Origin: Chitinophaga niabensis
GTDB lineage: Bacteria; Bacteroidota; Bacteroidia; Chitinophagales; Chitinophagaceae
DNA length: 55,031 bases
Assembly (NCBI GenBank): GCA_017849435.1
Contig: JAFIGY010000021.1
Location: 1-55,031 of the forward strand
Reading direction: 5' to 3'
Positions within the stretch are counted from its first letter, which is position 1. The number at the start of each line of letters is the position of its first letter. Under the pieces are notes generated by a model. It did no database searches. It saw only the letters and a list, made by a program, of their open reading frames with translations, and had not been told where the DNA came from. This document shows positions 35,292-44,293 of the stretch, one piece after another. Made by a program: the position numbers and the translations under genes.

Positions 35292-35917
35292 AGCAGCTCC
35301 AGTTCCCGTCCCATGTTCTCGCGGGCTTTTTTCTCGTACTTCTCGCGGAAGGGGGCTGATTTATAGATGTAGGGCCTGCACAGCAAATGTTCCAGTAAAG
35401 TCTTGCGGCCTTTTTTATAGAGGAAAGAAGGGTAGAGGCTGTACTCCTTCCGGATCAGTTTCGTATAGGCGTTATATTGAGCAGGCGGTGCGCCGAGGAT
35501 GTGCAGGTCGAAATCGAGGAAATAGTCCAGATCAGAGTCCTGATGAGGATTCTGATGGGTTTGTGTAGCAAGGATGAATGTATGCACCTTTTCCCGTTTT
35601 TCCGGCGGATAGCCGATTTTTTTCAGGAAACGGCCGGCTTCTGCGGCGCTTTTTGCTTCGCTGCCTTTCCGTGTGGTATGGTAGATGATGTCATGGAAAT
35701 AGATTGCGAAGAGTACGCTGTCGTTATCCTGTATCGCGGATGCATATTGTTGCTGCAGGTAGAGGAGATCGCTCAGATGGGCGGTATTATGATAATGCCT
35801 GCCTGCACCGCTGTATTGACGAATGATCTTTTCAATGGTCTTTAATGCGGTATCGGAGGCTGCCTGTTGACGATGTGTGAGCAGCAGCCAGTATTTTTGG
35901 ATCTCATCTATGTGCAT
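35288..35917 (-). CDS. Predicted HD-superfamily metal-dependent phosphohydrolase
   Basis: The 209-aa protein fits the COG4339 group. HYHNTAHLSDLL provides a first histidine pair, AIYFHDIIYH gives the HD motif, and THQNPHQDSDLDYFLDFDLHILG supplies further acidic ligands near the middle. The C-terminus is basic. Members are sometimes wrongly named NMDA-receptor subunits in databases. The substrate is unknown, but nucleotides are plausible for the HD fold. It overlaps the end of the DUF4421 gene by four bases. Confidence 0.8.
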   Translation of the reverse strand: MHIDEIQKYWLLLTHRQQAASDTALKTIEKIIRQYSGAGRHYHNTAHLSDLLYLQQQYASAIQDNDSVLFAIYFHDIIYHTTRKGSEAKSAAEAGRFLKKIGYPPEKREKVHTFILATQTHQNPHQDSDLDYFLDFDLHILGAPPAQYNAYTKLIRKEYSLYPSFLYKKGRKTLLEHLLCRPYIYKSAPFREKYEKKARENMGRELELL

Positions 35918-35954
35918 AGGCGGTTCAGGCCAGTATCCGAATATAAAAAGAAAA

Positions 35955-35977
35955 GCCCCGTTCCGGAAGAACGGGGC
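35955..35977 (-). terminator. Terminator of the aconitase gene
   Basis: A 9-bp G+C-rich stem (GCCCCGTTC with GAACGGGGC) has a 5-base loop. On the minus strand it is followed by a T-rich run (TTTTCTTTTTATAT). It lies 23 bases after the aconitase stop. Confidence 0.88.
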
Positions 35978-36000
35978 CCTTTATACATGTTAAAGGCATG

Positions 36001-38274
36001 TTATTTTTTTGCTGCCGCAAATTGCGCCCTGATCACATTCAGCGCGCCGCCGGCTTTGAACCACTCGATCTGCTGCTCATTATAGGTATGATTCACAGTG
36101 ATGGTATCCTGCGTGCCGTTACTGTGGTGCAGTGCAACGGTCAACGGCTTGCCGGGAGCGAAGGTAGTCAGGCCCAGGATGTCGATGGTATCATCTTCCT
36201 GGATCTTTTCATAATCTTCCTTGTCGGCAAAGGTCAGTGCCAGCATACCCTGCTTTTTCAGGTTGGTTTCGTGGATACGGGCGAATGACTTCACCAGGAT
36301 TGCACGAACACCCAGGTGGCGGGGCTCCATGGCAGCGTGCTCGCGGCTGGACCCTTCACCGTAGTTCTCATCGCCTACCACAATGGAGCCTACTTTGGCG
36401 GCTTTGTAATCGCGCTGGGTAGCCGGTACAGGACCGTAAGCGCCGGTGAGCTGGTTCTTAACGGTATCTGTTTTATCGTTGAACGCATTCACTGCGCCAA
36501 TGAGCATGTTATTGGAAATGTTATCCAGGTGGCCGCGGTATTTCAACCAGGGGCCTGCCATGGAGATGTGGTCAGTGGTACATTTCCCTTTCGCTTTGAT
36601 GAGGAGCTTCAGACCTTTCAGGTCTGTGCCTTCCCATGCGCTGAACGGCGCCAGCAGTTGCAGCCGGTCTGAAGTGGGGGATACGATCACCTGAACGCCG
36701 CTGCCGTCTTCTGCAGGGGCCTGGTAACCGGCATCTTTCACGTCAAAGCCTTTCGGAGGCAGTTCAAAACCAGTGGGCTCATCCAGCTTCACATCTTCTC
36801 CGTTCACGTTCTTCAGCGTATCGGTCAGCGGGTTAAAGGTCAGATCGCCGGCAATGGCCAGGGCGGTCACGATCTCGGGAGAAGCCACAAACGCATGCGT
36901 AGAGGCGAGGCCATCGTTACGTTTGGCGAAGTTGCGGTTGAAGGAAGTAATGATGGAATTCTTGCGGTTGGGATCGTCGATATGACGGGCCCATTGACCG
37001 ATGCAGGGACCGCAGGCGTTTGCCAGTACCACACCGCCGATCTGGTCGAAAGTATTCAACAGACCATCCCTTTCAATCGTATAACGCACCAGTTCGGAAC
37101 CGGGCGTGATCGTGAATTCGGAATGAACTTTCAGTTTTTTATCGATCGCCTGTTTGGCCAGGGAAGCCGAACGGCTGATGTCTTCATAAGAAGAGTTGGT
37201 GCAGGAACCGATGAGCGCAACTTCCAGCTTCTCAGGCCAGTTGTTCTCTTTCACCGCCTGCGCGAACTTGGAAATAGGCCATGCGAGGTCCGGGGTAAAA
37301 GGACCGTTCACATAAGGTTCCAGCTCATCGAGGTTGATCTCGATCAGCTGATCGTAGTATTTGGAAGGATCGGCGTATACGGCTTCGTCCGGACGAAGAT
37401 GCTCTTTCACGCCATCAGCCAGCGCGGCTACTTCCGCACGGGAGGTCATCTTCAGGTAGTCGGACATTTTTGTGTCGTATGCAAATACGGAACAGGTGGC
37501 CCCGATCTCTGCACCCATGTTACAAATCGTACCTTTACCGGTAGCGCTCAGGTTGTCAGCCCCTTCACCGAAATATTCCACGATGCAGCCGGTACCGCCT
37601 TTTACGGTGAGGATACCCGCCACGCGCAGAATCACGTCTTTGGGAGAAGCCCATCCACTCAGTTTACCGGTCAGTTTCACACCGATCAGCTTCGGCATCT
37701 TCAATTCCCATGCGAGACCTGCCATTACATCTACCGCATCCGCGCCACCTACACCGATGGCGAGCATACCCAGGCCGCCGGCGTTGGGCGTATGGGAGTC
37801 TGTACCAATCATCATACCGCCGGGGAAAGCGTAGTTCTCGAGTACCACCTGGTGGATGATACCGGCGCCGGGTTTCCAGAAACCGATGCCATATTTATCA
37901 GAAATAGAAGCCAGAAAATCGTAAACTTCCTTGTTGGTGTCGATAGCAGCGGCAAGGTCTTGCGCAGCGCCCGTCTTAGCCTGGATCAGGTGGTCGCAGT
38001 GTACCGTGGAAGGCACGGCAACGGATGAACGACCACAGGTCATGAACTGCAACAAAGCCATCTGGGCGGTAGCATCCTGCATGGCAACACGGTCCGGGGC
38101 AAATTCCACATAGGATTTCCCTTTTTCATATGGAGCGGTGGCAGGTGCATACAGGTGAGCATATAAGATCTTTTCAGCCAGTGTAAGCGGGCGCCCTAAC
38201 AGTTTACGGGTAGCTTCCACCTTACCCGGCAACGCCGCATACAATTTTTTAATCATGTCAATATCAAACACCAT
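36001..38274 (-). CDS. Aconitate hydratase, mitochondrial-type
   Basis: The 757-aa protein has the family order: [67 protein letters not shown] with the first cluster cysteine, and [11 protein letters not shown] with the other two cysteines. The swivel domain carries [22 protein letters not shown]. It isomerises citrate and isocitrate with a 4Fe-4S cluster. Length and motifs match the mitochondrial-type aconitase used by many Bacteroidota rather than AcnB. It is a single-gene unit with its own terminator. Confidence 0.93.
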   Translation of the reverse strand: MVFDIDMIKKLYAALPGKVEATRKLLGRPLTLAEKILYAHLYAPATAPYEKGKSYVEFAPDRVAMQDATAQMALLQFMTCGRSSVAVPSTVHCDHLIQAKTGAAQDLAAAIDTNKEVYDFLASISDKYGIGFWKPGAGIIHQVVLENYAFPGGMMIGTDSHTPNAGGLGMLAIGVGGADAVDVMAGLAWELKMPKLIGVKLTGKLSGWASPKDVILRVAGILTVKGGTGCIVEYFGEGADNLSATGKGTICNMGAEIGATCSVFAYDTKMSDYLKMTSRAEVAALADGVKEHLRPDEAVYADPSKYYDQLIEINLDELEPYVNGPFTPDLAWPISKFAQAVKENNWPEKLEVALIGSCTNSSYEDISRSASLAKQAIDKKLKVHSEFTITPGSELVRYTIERDGLLNTFDQIGGVVLANACGPCIGQWARHIDDPNRKNSIITSFNRNFAKRNDGLASTHAFVASPEIVTALAIAGDLTFNPLTDTLKNVNGEDVKLDEPTGFELPPKGFDVKDAGYQAPAEDGSGVQVIVSPTSDRLQLLAPFSAWEGTDLKGLKLLIKAKGKCTTDHISMAGPWLKYRGHLDNISNNMLIGAVNAFNDKTDTVKNQLTGAYGPVPATQRDYKAAKVGSIVVGDENYGEGSSREHAAMEPRHLGVRAILVKSFARIHETNLKKQGMLALTFADKEDYEKIQEDDTIDILGLTTFAPGKPLTVALHHSNGTQDTITVNHTYNEQQIEWFKAGGALNVIRAQFAAAKK

Positions 38275-38380
38275 GGAAATAAATAATTTAAGAGCGATTA
38301 TATTAAAAATTGCAGGGCGAAGTTAATCATTTTCGGAGAGTTTTTAAAGTTAAGAAGCAGGGCTGAAGGGGCGAATTACA

Positions 38381-38412
38381 TTTGTTATTTATTCTGGATT
38401 ATAATAAATTTG
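38381..38412 (+). promoter_or_regulatory. Complete Bacteroidota promoter before the PspC gene
   Basis: A -33 TTTG (38381-38384), a 20-base spacer and a perfect -7 box TAAATTTG (38405-38412) are all present. Only four bases follow before the ATG at 38417, so the transcript should start at or within a few bases of the start codon. Confidence 0.75.
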
Positions 38413-38416
38413 ATAT

Positions 38417-38638
38417 ATGAACAAGATAAAGGATTTTGTAGAGTGGAAGGCCTTTGGTGTTTGTGCAGCCCTCGGTGAAAAGTTAGGCATCGCCACTTCC
38501 CGGATCAGGCTGTTTTTTATTTACGCTACTTTTCTGACGATGGGTTCCCCCCTCATCGTATACATGATCCTCGCTTTCTGGATGAATATCAAGCACTACA
38601 TCATCAACGCACGCAGAAACCCCCTGCGATATCTTTGA
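38417..38638 (+). CDS. PspC-domain small membrane protein
   Basis: The 73-aa protein is one PspC domain: FGVCAALGEKLGIATSRIRLFFIYATFLTMGSPLIVYMILAFWM. It has one or two membrane-crossing segments and a basic C-terminus (NARRNPLRYL). PspC proteins help sense envelope stress in the phage-shock response of other bacteria. No other psp gene is nearby. It has its own promoter and probably a leaderless mRNA. Confidence 0.88.
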   Translation: MNKIKDFVEWKAFGVCAALGEKLGIATSRIRLFFIYATFLTMGSPLIVYMILAFWMNIKHYIINARRNPLRYL

Positions 38639-38746
38639 AGGTCATATTAAAAAAATAATTTATTGTTTTAAACTTTTCAAGCGGTTTGGCATCTAACTTG
38701 TAATTACGCACCTGACTATTTGCTTTGCGAACCAATAAACAAGTAT

Positions 38747-39568
38747 ATGTCAACATTCTCATTGAAAAACCTTGTGCTGGGTACTGCCGTCATCAGCGGT
38801 ATCGTATTCATGACCGCGTGCAACAAAAACGAGAGCAGTCAAAATGGCGATTATGACGGAGTTACTCGTCTCCGTGTTACACTCACAGATGATCCCGGTG
38901 ATTTCAAACAGGTATGGATCGACGTTAAAGACGTCCGTATCAACAGAACAGACCAGGATGACCAGAACTGGACCAGCCTTCAGGGCGTTAAACCGGGTGC
39001 CTACAATCTGCTGGACCTGGTGAACGGTAAGGATACGATCCTAGCGGAAGCAGCAATCCCGAGCGGTAAGATCAGCCAGATCCGCCTGATACTGGGAGAC
39101 AACAACTACATTGTGACCAGAACAGGCGAGAAGATCATGCTGGACGCTCCCAGCGCCCAACATTCCGTGCTGAAACTGAACATCAATCAGGACGTAGTAG
39201 GCGGGATTATGAACAAGCTCACACTGGATTTTGATGTGGCTAAATCTATCGTGAAAGCGGGCAACAGCGGGAAGTATATCCTGAAACCTGTGATCCGTGG
39301 AGTGTTGCAGGCGATAGGCGGTAATATCAAGGGTTTTGTATTGCCAGACAGTGTGAAAACCGCTGTGCTGGCGATCCGTGGAACGGATACGATTGCAAGT
39401 ACTTACACCGGCCCGGGCGCATTCCAGATCCGTGGCGTAGATGCAGGGACGTATTCACTGAAATTCATTCCTGTGGACACTACGTTCAGAACAGCATCAA
39501 AAGACGGAGTAGTGGTAACCGTTGGGCAGATCACAACGGTGGATACCATCAGGTTACAAAAGAAATAA
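38747..39568 (+). CDS. DUF4382 lipoprotein
   Basis: The 273-aa protein has a lipobox at MTAC (Cys25) and a DUF4382 domain beginning TRLRVTLTDDPGDFKQVWIDVKDVRI (residues about 37-62), followed by YNLLDLVNGKDTILAEAAIPSGKISQIRLILG. A second beta-sandwich part near the C-terminus (GAFQIRGVDAGTYSLKFIPVD) resembles carboxypeptidase-regulatory-like repeats. The family is common on Bacteroidota cell surfaces with unknown function. ATG 38747 is chosen because it gives a good signal peptide; a TTG 27 bases upstream is less likely. Confidence 0.85.
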   Translation: MSTFSLKNLVLGTAVISGIVFMTACNKNESSQNGDYDGVTRLRVTLTDDPGDFKQVWIDVKDVRINRTDQDDQNWTSLQGVKPGAYNLLDLVNGKDTILAEAAIPSGKISQIRLILGDNNYIVTRTGEKIMLDAPSAQHSVLKLNINQDVVGGIMNKLTLDFDVAKSIVKAGNSGKYILKPVIRGVLQAIGGNIKGFVLPDSVKTAVLAIRGTDTIASTYTGPGAFQIRGVDAGTYSLKFIPVDTTFRTASKDGVVVTVGQITTVDTIRLQKK

Positions 39569-39598
39569 CGCGGAAGGGAATATAGGAATCACTCAAAA

Positions 39599-39629
39599 AA
39601 AAGCCGCAGGACTTGTTCCTGCGGCTTTT
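39599..39629. terminator. Bidirectional terminator between convergent genes
   Basis: A perfect 13-bp stem (39599-39611 with 39617-39629) has a 5-base loop and is flanked by an A-run on the left and T-rich sequence on the right. It serves the DUF4382 gene and the minus-strand gene at 39634. Confidence 0.92.
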
Positions 39630-39633
39630 CTAT

Positions 39634-40035
39634 TCAATCGAGATGAAAGAGCGTCATCCCGTGATAATGATTCTGTAACTGATGCACCATGATGCTGCCT
39701 GCGATATTACGGGTCTCATCCCGGTAATGCAAAGTGATCTTCGGATGATCTCCCTGTGCCAGTAATACGGTGAACGGTCCGCGTATGAATGCCTGCCCGT
39801 TCCCGTTGATGGGCGCCTGATCCGTTTTCCTGAATTTGAGTTTGATCAGTTGCTCTTCCGTGACAGGGATAGGGAAAAGCTCTTCGGCGGTGTACCAGTT
39901 CTCCTGGTCGTCGTGGGTCAAAATACATACCTGCCTGGTCTCTCCGTCCACCTGCAGTATTTTTCCTTCCTGCAGCTGTTCTTCATATTTCGCCAGCACA
40001 ATATCACCCACTTTTAATTCAGAAAAATTAATCAT
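39634..40035 (-). CDS. Hypothetical protein with N-terminal SH3-like barrel
   Basis: The 133-aa protein begins with a Tudor/SH3-like strand pattern, LKVGDIVLAKYEEQLQEGKILQVDGETRQVCIL. A hinge ELFPIPVTEEQLIKLKF follows that resembles the phrase found in small phage-type proteins of Bacteroidota (a 'PIPLTEE..L...F' motif). The rest is beta-rich (AFIRGPFTVLLAQGD). It has no signal peptide. The exact family is not known to me. The phage link is weak and rests on one motif. Confidence 0.6.
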   Translation of the reverse strand: MINFSELKVGDIVLAKYEEQLQEGKILQVDGETRQVCILTHDDQENWYTAEELFPIPVTEEQLIKLKFRKTDQAPINGNGQAFIRGPFTVLLAQGDHPKITLHYRDETRNIAGSIMVHQLQNHYHGMTLFHLD

Positions 40036-40096
40036 GGTGCTATGTTTAGTTTGATATGAATATAAAAGAAAAAAGCAAGAAGTAAAAATTAAAAAA

Positions 40097-40921
40097 TCAG
40101 GCAGTCGTCTTTACCGCTTCACGGATGCGTACGAGCTCTTCCAGCAAGGGTTCCAGCAGGTCGAGGCGAAGCATGTTGGCGCCGTCTGACTTGGCTTTGG
40201 ACGGATCAGGATGTGTTTCGATGAAAAGTCCGTCCGCCCCCGTAGCGATCGCCGCCTTCGCGATGGTGCCGATCATTTTCGGATTACCGCCGGTAACGCC
40301 GCTGGTCTGGTTGGGTTGTTGCAGAGAATGCGTGCAGTCCATCACCACCGGCACACCATGTTCTTTCATGATGGGAATGTTCCGGTAATCCACCACCAGG
40401 TCCTGATACCCGAAAGTGGTACCTCTTTCCGTGAGGAGCACATGTTTGTTGCCTGCCTGTTCTATCTTCTCAACGGCAAACTTCATGGCTTCGCCGCTCA
40501 CGAACTGGCCTTTCTTCACGTTCACGAATTTGCCGGTGTCTGCAGCGGCAAGAAGAATGTCTGTTTGCCGGCAGAGAAAGGCAGGAATTTGTAACACATC
40601 CACATAAGCTGCGGCCATGGCGGCTTCTGCGGCGGAGTGGATATCAGAGGTAACGGGGAGGTTAAAGGTTTGCCCTACTTTCTGTAACAGGTCCAGCCCG
40701 TTCACATCACCGATCCCGGTAAAGGAATTGATGCTGGTGCGGTTGGCCTTGCGGTAGGAGGCTTTGAAAACGTAAGGGATGTTGAGGCGCTTGCAGATGG
40801 CGGAGACCTTTTCCGCTATACCCATCACCAGGGCTTCGTCTTCTATCACACAGGGACCAGCGATGAGAAAGAAGTTTTCAGGATTATATTGTTCTTTGAA
40901 CAGTGCTTTTAATGTCTTCAT
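40097..40921 (-). CDS. kdsA: 3-deoxy-8-phosphooctulonate synthase
   Basis: The 274-aa protein is a complete KDO-8-phosphate synthase. It contains FFLIAGPCVIEDE, FKASYRKANRTS, TSDIHSAAEAAMAA, LQIPAFLCRQTDIL and ERGTTFGYQDLVVDYR. It condenses phosphoenolpyruvate with arabinose-5-phosphate to make the KDO precursor of LPS inner core. A perfect -7 box sits four bases before the ATG. No other LPS gene is adjacent. Confidence 0.94.
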   Translation of the reverse strand: MKTLKALFKEQYNPENFFLIAGPCVIEDEALVMGIAEKVSAICKRLNIPYVFKASYRKANRTSINSFTGIGDVNGLDLLQKVGQTFNLPVTSDIHSAAEAAMAAAYVDVLQIPAFLCRQTDILLAAADTGKFVNVKKGQFVSGEAMKFAVEKIEQAGNKHVLLTERGTTFGYQDLVVDYRNIPIMKEHGVPVVMDCTHSLQQPNQTSGVTGGNPKMIGTIAKAAIATGADGLFIETHPDPSKAKSDGANMLRLDLLEPLLEELVRIREAVKTTA

Positions 40922-40925
40922 GCCG

Positions 40926-40933
40926 CAAAATTA
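40926..40933 (-). promoter_or_regulatory. Bacteroidota -7 promoter box next to the kdsA start codon
   Basis: The minus strand reads TAATTTTG, a full TAnnTTTG match, followed by CGGC and the ATG. The spacing predicts a leaderless or nearly leaderless mRNA. No clear -33 box is seen. Confidence 0.5.
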
Positions 40934-41056
40934 GCGTTAATTTCGGACATGCCCTTCCTGATAAAACCGAAACGAATACCCGCGCCTGTAATCGTCAATT
41001 GTTATCATATTGTCATTGTTTGCAACGTCAATTCCGCTAATATTGCGTCTGGAAAC

Positions 41057-41064
41057 TAAATTTG
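41057..41064 (+). promoter_or_regulatory. Bacteroidota -7 promoter box for the threonine dehydrogenase gene
   Basis: TAAATTTG is a full match to TAnnTTTG, 25 bases before the ATG at 41090. A well-placed -33 TTTG is not present. Confidence 0.4.
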
Positions 41065-41089
41065 GGCACTAACTTTTACAACCTCTTAT

Positions 41090-42049
41090 ATGAAGAAAGA
41101 CAAGATACTGGTAATTGGCGCATGCGGACAGATCGGAGTGGAGCTCACGCTGGCCCTGCGTAAAATGTACGGCGATAATAACGTGATTGCGTCCGACCTC
41201 CGGGAAGAGCATGAGCTGTTGAAAGGTACCGGCCCTTATGTTTCCCTGGACGTAATGAATAAAGAGATGTTGCATGTGCTCGTTATCCGCCATAACATCA
41301 CCCAGGTCTACCTCTTGGCGGCCATTCTTTCCGCTACCGGCGAAAAGAACCCGCTGCTGGCATGGCATATCAATATGCAAAGCCTGCTGAACGTGCTGGA
41401 TATTGCCAAGGAAGAGGGATTGGACAAGATCTACTGGCCCAGTTCCATCGCCGTTTTCGGGCCCAACTCACCCAAAACGGATACGCCTCAGCATACGATC
41501 ATCGAACCGACTACCATTTATGGTATCAGCAAATTTGCCGGTGAGCGCTGGTGCGAATATTACAACCACCGTTATGGCATCGATGTGCGCAGCCTCCGCT
41601 ACCCGGGGCTTATCAGTTACAAGTCCGCCCCCGGCGGCGGCACCACGGATTATGCCGTGGAGATCTATCACGAAGCACTGGAAGAAAGCAAATACAAATG
41701 TTTCCTCTCCGAAGATACTTATCTGCCCATGATGTACATGCCGGATGCCATCCGCGCCACTATTGAGCTGATGGAAGCAGACAGCGCGAAAATAAGTGTC
41801 CGTTCTGCGTATAACCTTTCAAGTATGAGCTTCTCCCCTAAAGAGATCGCTGCTGCCATTAAAAAACATATCCCCGCTTTTACGATCAGTTACGAACCGG
41901 ATTACCGCCAGCAGATCGCGAACGGGTGGCCGCAAAGCATTGATGACGGCCTCGCGGCGAAGGATTGGGGATGGAGACCGGAGTATGATCTGGAGAAGAT
42001 GACGGAAGATATGCTGAAGAACCTGAAAGCACAAAAAGGGATGCAATAA
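41090..42049 (+). CDS. SDR-type (epimerase-like) L-threonine 3-dehydrogenase
   Basis: The 319-aa protein is an extended SDR with a GACGQIG cofactor motif at residues 10-16. YLLAAILSATGEKNPLLAW, WPSSIAVFGP, TTIYGISKFAGERWCEYY and RYPGLISYKSAPGGGTTDYAVEIYH follow. The GGGTTDYA segment and overall pattern are those of the UDP-galactose-epimerase-like threonine dehydrogenases of Bacteroidota, which oxidise L-threonine to 2-amino-3-ketobutyrate with NAD+. The next enzyme, Kbl, is not in the window. It is a single-gene unit with a terminator. Confidence 0.85.
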   Translation: MKKDKILVIGACGQIGVELTLALRKMYGDNNVIASDLREEHELLKGTGPYVSLDVMNKEMLHVLVIRHNITQVYLLAAILSATGEKNPLLAWHINMQSLLNVLDIAKEEGLDKIYWPSSIAVFGPNSPKTDTPQHTIIEPTTIYGISKFAGERWCEYYNHRYGIDVRSLRYPGLISYKSAPGGGTTDYAVEIYHEALEESKYKCFLSEDTYLPMMYMPDAIRATIELMEADSAKISVRSAYNLSSMSFSPKEIAAAIKKHIPAFTISYEPDYRQQIANGWPQSIDDGLAAKDWGWRPEYDLEKMTEDMLKNLKAQKGMQ

Positions 42050-42054
42050 AAAAC

Positions 42055-42086
42055 AAAGCCGGAAGCAGATCGCCTCCGGCTTTTTT
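42055..42086. terminator. Bidirectional terminator between tdh-like gene and cysN
   Basis: A 9-bp stem (AAAGCCGGA 42055-42063 with TCCGGCTTT 42075-42083) has an 11-base loop and a T-run to 42086. An A-rich stretch on the left gives a T-run for the minus strand as well. Confidence 0.85.
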
Positions 42087-42104
42087 ATATGGGTTGATAA
42101 AAAA

Positions 42105-43349
42105 TTATTCTACAAAACCTACTGCCACGGTGGCGTTGCTGAATTCATCTACGAGGATGAACGTGCCGTTGGCAGGGTTTGCCTGATAGCTATCTGCAAA
42201 TACTGGCTGCGCTGTTCTCAGCGTGATCCTGCCAATGTCGTTCAGACCCATCTCTGTTTTTTCTTCCACGCGCCCGGTGGTCACCTCAATCACATGATGC
42301 AGCTGCTGCACTTTCGCTTTGATGCGATTGGCGCCGTGCTGCAGGAGACAGGTTTTGCCGGAAGTCAGCTTCTGCTGATCCATCCAGCATATCTGGGCGG
42401 TCAGTTCCTTTTTCCCTTCGGGAATGGCGTCAGGGGTAACGAGGAGGTTACCACGACTGATATCGATCTCGTCTTCCAGTGTGATCACGATGCTTTCCGT
42501 GGCATGCGCCGCATCCAGCTGGCGGTCGAATTGCTCGATGGTTTTGATCCTGCTGCGTTGTCCGTTCGGCAGGGAAACGATCTCGGCGCCTTTATGGAAG
42601 CTGCCGCTGGCCACTTTGCCGGCAAACCCGCGGAAATCGTGGTGTTGCTCGGTTTTCGGGCGGATCACGTATTGTACAGGGAAGCGGGCAGGATGTTGTT
42701 TATCGTCCTGATCAAACTGTATGGCTTCCAGGTATTCCAGCAGGGGCTGGCCTTTATACCATCCGATCTTGTCTGTTCTCGTCACTACATTTTCACCATA
42801 CAGGGAAGATATCGGGATAAATTTCACGACTTTATCCTCGTAGTGGGAGCCTTTTAGCAATTGCTGGAAATCCTCTACGATCTGGTTAAAGCGGGCTTCA
42901 TCATATTCCACCAGGTCCATTTTGTTGATGCAGACTACCAGGTGTGGGATGCGCAGCATGCAGGCGATGAAATAATGACGATAAGTTTGCTCTACGATCC
43001 CTTTGCGCGCATCGATGAGGATGAGCGACACTTGTGCGGTGGAGGCGCCGGTGACCATGTTGCGGGTATATTCGAAGTGCCCGGGTGTGTCTGCGATGAT
43101 GTATTTGCGGTTGGGAGTGGAAAAATAGATATGCGCCACGTCGATGGTGATGCCTTGTTCCCGTTCTGCGATGAGACCGTCGGTCAGCAATGAGAGGTCT
43201 GTGAAGTCCAGCCCCTTGCGTTTGCTTGCTGCCTGGAGGGCCTCCATCTTATCCTGCGTGATGGATTTGGTGTCATACAGCAAACGGCCGATGAGTGTGC
43301 TTTTTCCATCATCTACACTACCGGAGGTGGTTATACGAAGTACGTCCAT
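42105..43349 (-). CDS. cysN: Sulfate adenylyltransferase subunit 1 (GTPase)
   Basis: The 414-aa protein begins with a translation-factor-like GTPase domain: P-loop GSVDDGKSTLIGRLLYD, EQGITIDVAH, DTPGHFEYTRNMVTGAS and CINKMDLV. Beta-barrel domains follow. GTP hydrolysis drives APS formation by the CysD subunit. It stops after the CysN part and has no fused APS kinase (CysC), which fits a pathway that reduces APS directly. It is the last gene of cysH-cysD-cysN, 19 bases after cysD. Confidence 0.94.
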   Translation of the reverse strand: MDVLRITTSGSVDDGKSTLIGRLLYDTKSITQDKMEALQAASKRKGLDFTDLSLLTDGLIAEREQGITIDVAHIYFSTPNRKYIIADTPGHFEYTRNMVTGASTAQVSLILIDARKGIVEQTYRHYFIACMLRIPHLVVCINKMDLVEYDEARFNQIVEDFQQLLKGSHYEDKVVKFIPISSLYGENVVTRTDKIGWYKGQPLLEYLEAIQFDQDDKQHPARFPVQYVIRPKTEQHHDFRGFAGKVASGSFHKGAEIVSLPNGQRSRIKTIEQFDRQLDAAHATESIVITLEDEIDISRGNLLVTPDAIPEGKKELTAQICWMDQQKLTSGKTCLLQHGANRIKAKVQQLHHVIEVTTGRVEEKTEMGLNDIGRITLRTAQPVFADSYQANPANGTFILVDEFSNATVAVGFVE

Positions 43350-43368
43350 TTCAGTTACGAATTACAGT

Positions 43369-44274
43369 TTAAAAATATCCCGCCTGTTTGCGTTTTTCCA
43401 TAGCGGCCTCCGAGCGTTTATCGTCGATACGGGCGCCTCTTTCGGAGATTTTGGCGGCCAGTATTTCGCGGATGATGTCTTCCAGCTTGTCAGCGTCTGA
43501 CTGAACAGCCGCTGTACAGGTCATATCGCCTACCGTGCGGAAGCGGACTTTGGAGCGGAAGGGGATCTCATCTTCCGTGGTGTTGAGGAAAGGAGAGTAG
43601 GGCCAGTACATGCCATCCCGCTCGATGATCTCGCGTTCGTGAGAGAAGTAGATCGACGGGATCTTCAGTTCTTCTTCACGGATATAGTTCCATACATCCA
43701 GCTCCGTCCAGTTGGAGATGGGGAATACCCTCACGTTCTCGCCTATATTAATTTTCCCGTTGAGCATGTCGAAGAGTTCCGGCCGCTGGATCTTGGCATT
43801 CCACTGCCCGAATTCATCCCGCACGGAGAAGATCCTTTCTTTGGCGCGGGCTTTTTCTTCATCGCGGCGGGCGCCACCGATGCAGGCATCGAACTTGAGC
43901 TCTTCAATGGCATCGAGCAGAGTAACGGTCTGTAAAGCGTTCCTGCTGGCGTATTTGCCGGTTTCTTCCTTTACTTTTCCCTGATCAATGCTGTCCTGCA
44001 CATTCCGGACGATGAGTTCCAGCCCGAGGGATTCCACGAGCCAGTCGCGGAATTCGATCGTTTCGGGGAAGTTATGTCCGGTGTCTACATGGAGCAGTGG
44101 GAAAGGGATCTTTCCGGGATAGAAAGCCTTTTGAGCCAGGCGTACCAATGTGATAGAGTCCTTCCCTCCCGAAAACAGGATAGCAGGACGTTCGAACTGC
44201 GCGGCGGTTTCCCGCAGGATGTAGATCGCTTCATCCTCCAGCGCCCGCGGAAATTGCCATTGTATACTACTCAT
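43369..44274 (-). CDS. cysD: Sulfate adenylyltransferase subunit 2
   Basis: The 301-aa protein is the catalytic ATP-sulfurylase subunit of the PP-loop family: ILFSGGKDSITLVRLAQKAF, LLHVDTGHNFPETIEFRD, CIGGARRDEEKARAKERIFS, and VFPISNWTELDVWNYI. It forms adenosine 5'-phosphosulfate from ATP and sulfate together with CysN. Gaps of 19 bases on each side indicate one operon with cysH and cysN. Confidence 0.95.
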   Translation of the reverse strand: MSSIQWQFPRALEDEAIYILRETAAQFERPAILFSGGKDSITLVRLAQKAFYPGKIPFPLLHVDTGHNFPETIEFRDWLVESLGLELIVRNVQDSIDQGKVKEETGKYASRNALQTVTLLDAIEELKFDACIGGARRDEEKARAKERIFSVRDEFGQWNAKIQRPELFDMLNGKINIGENVRVFPISNWTELDVWNYIREEELKIPSIYFSHEREIIERDGMYWPYSPFLNTTEDEIPFRSKVRFRTVGDMTCTAAVQSDADKLEDIIREILAAKISERGARIDDKRSEAAMEKRKQAGYF

Positions 44275-44293
44275 ATAATGATGTTAATCTTGA

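Noticed and set aside
36895-38028. Plus-strand open frame (377 codons) opposite aconitase
   Set aside because: It is a shadow of a strongly conserved enzyme gene; no motif is seen in its translation.
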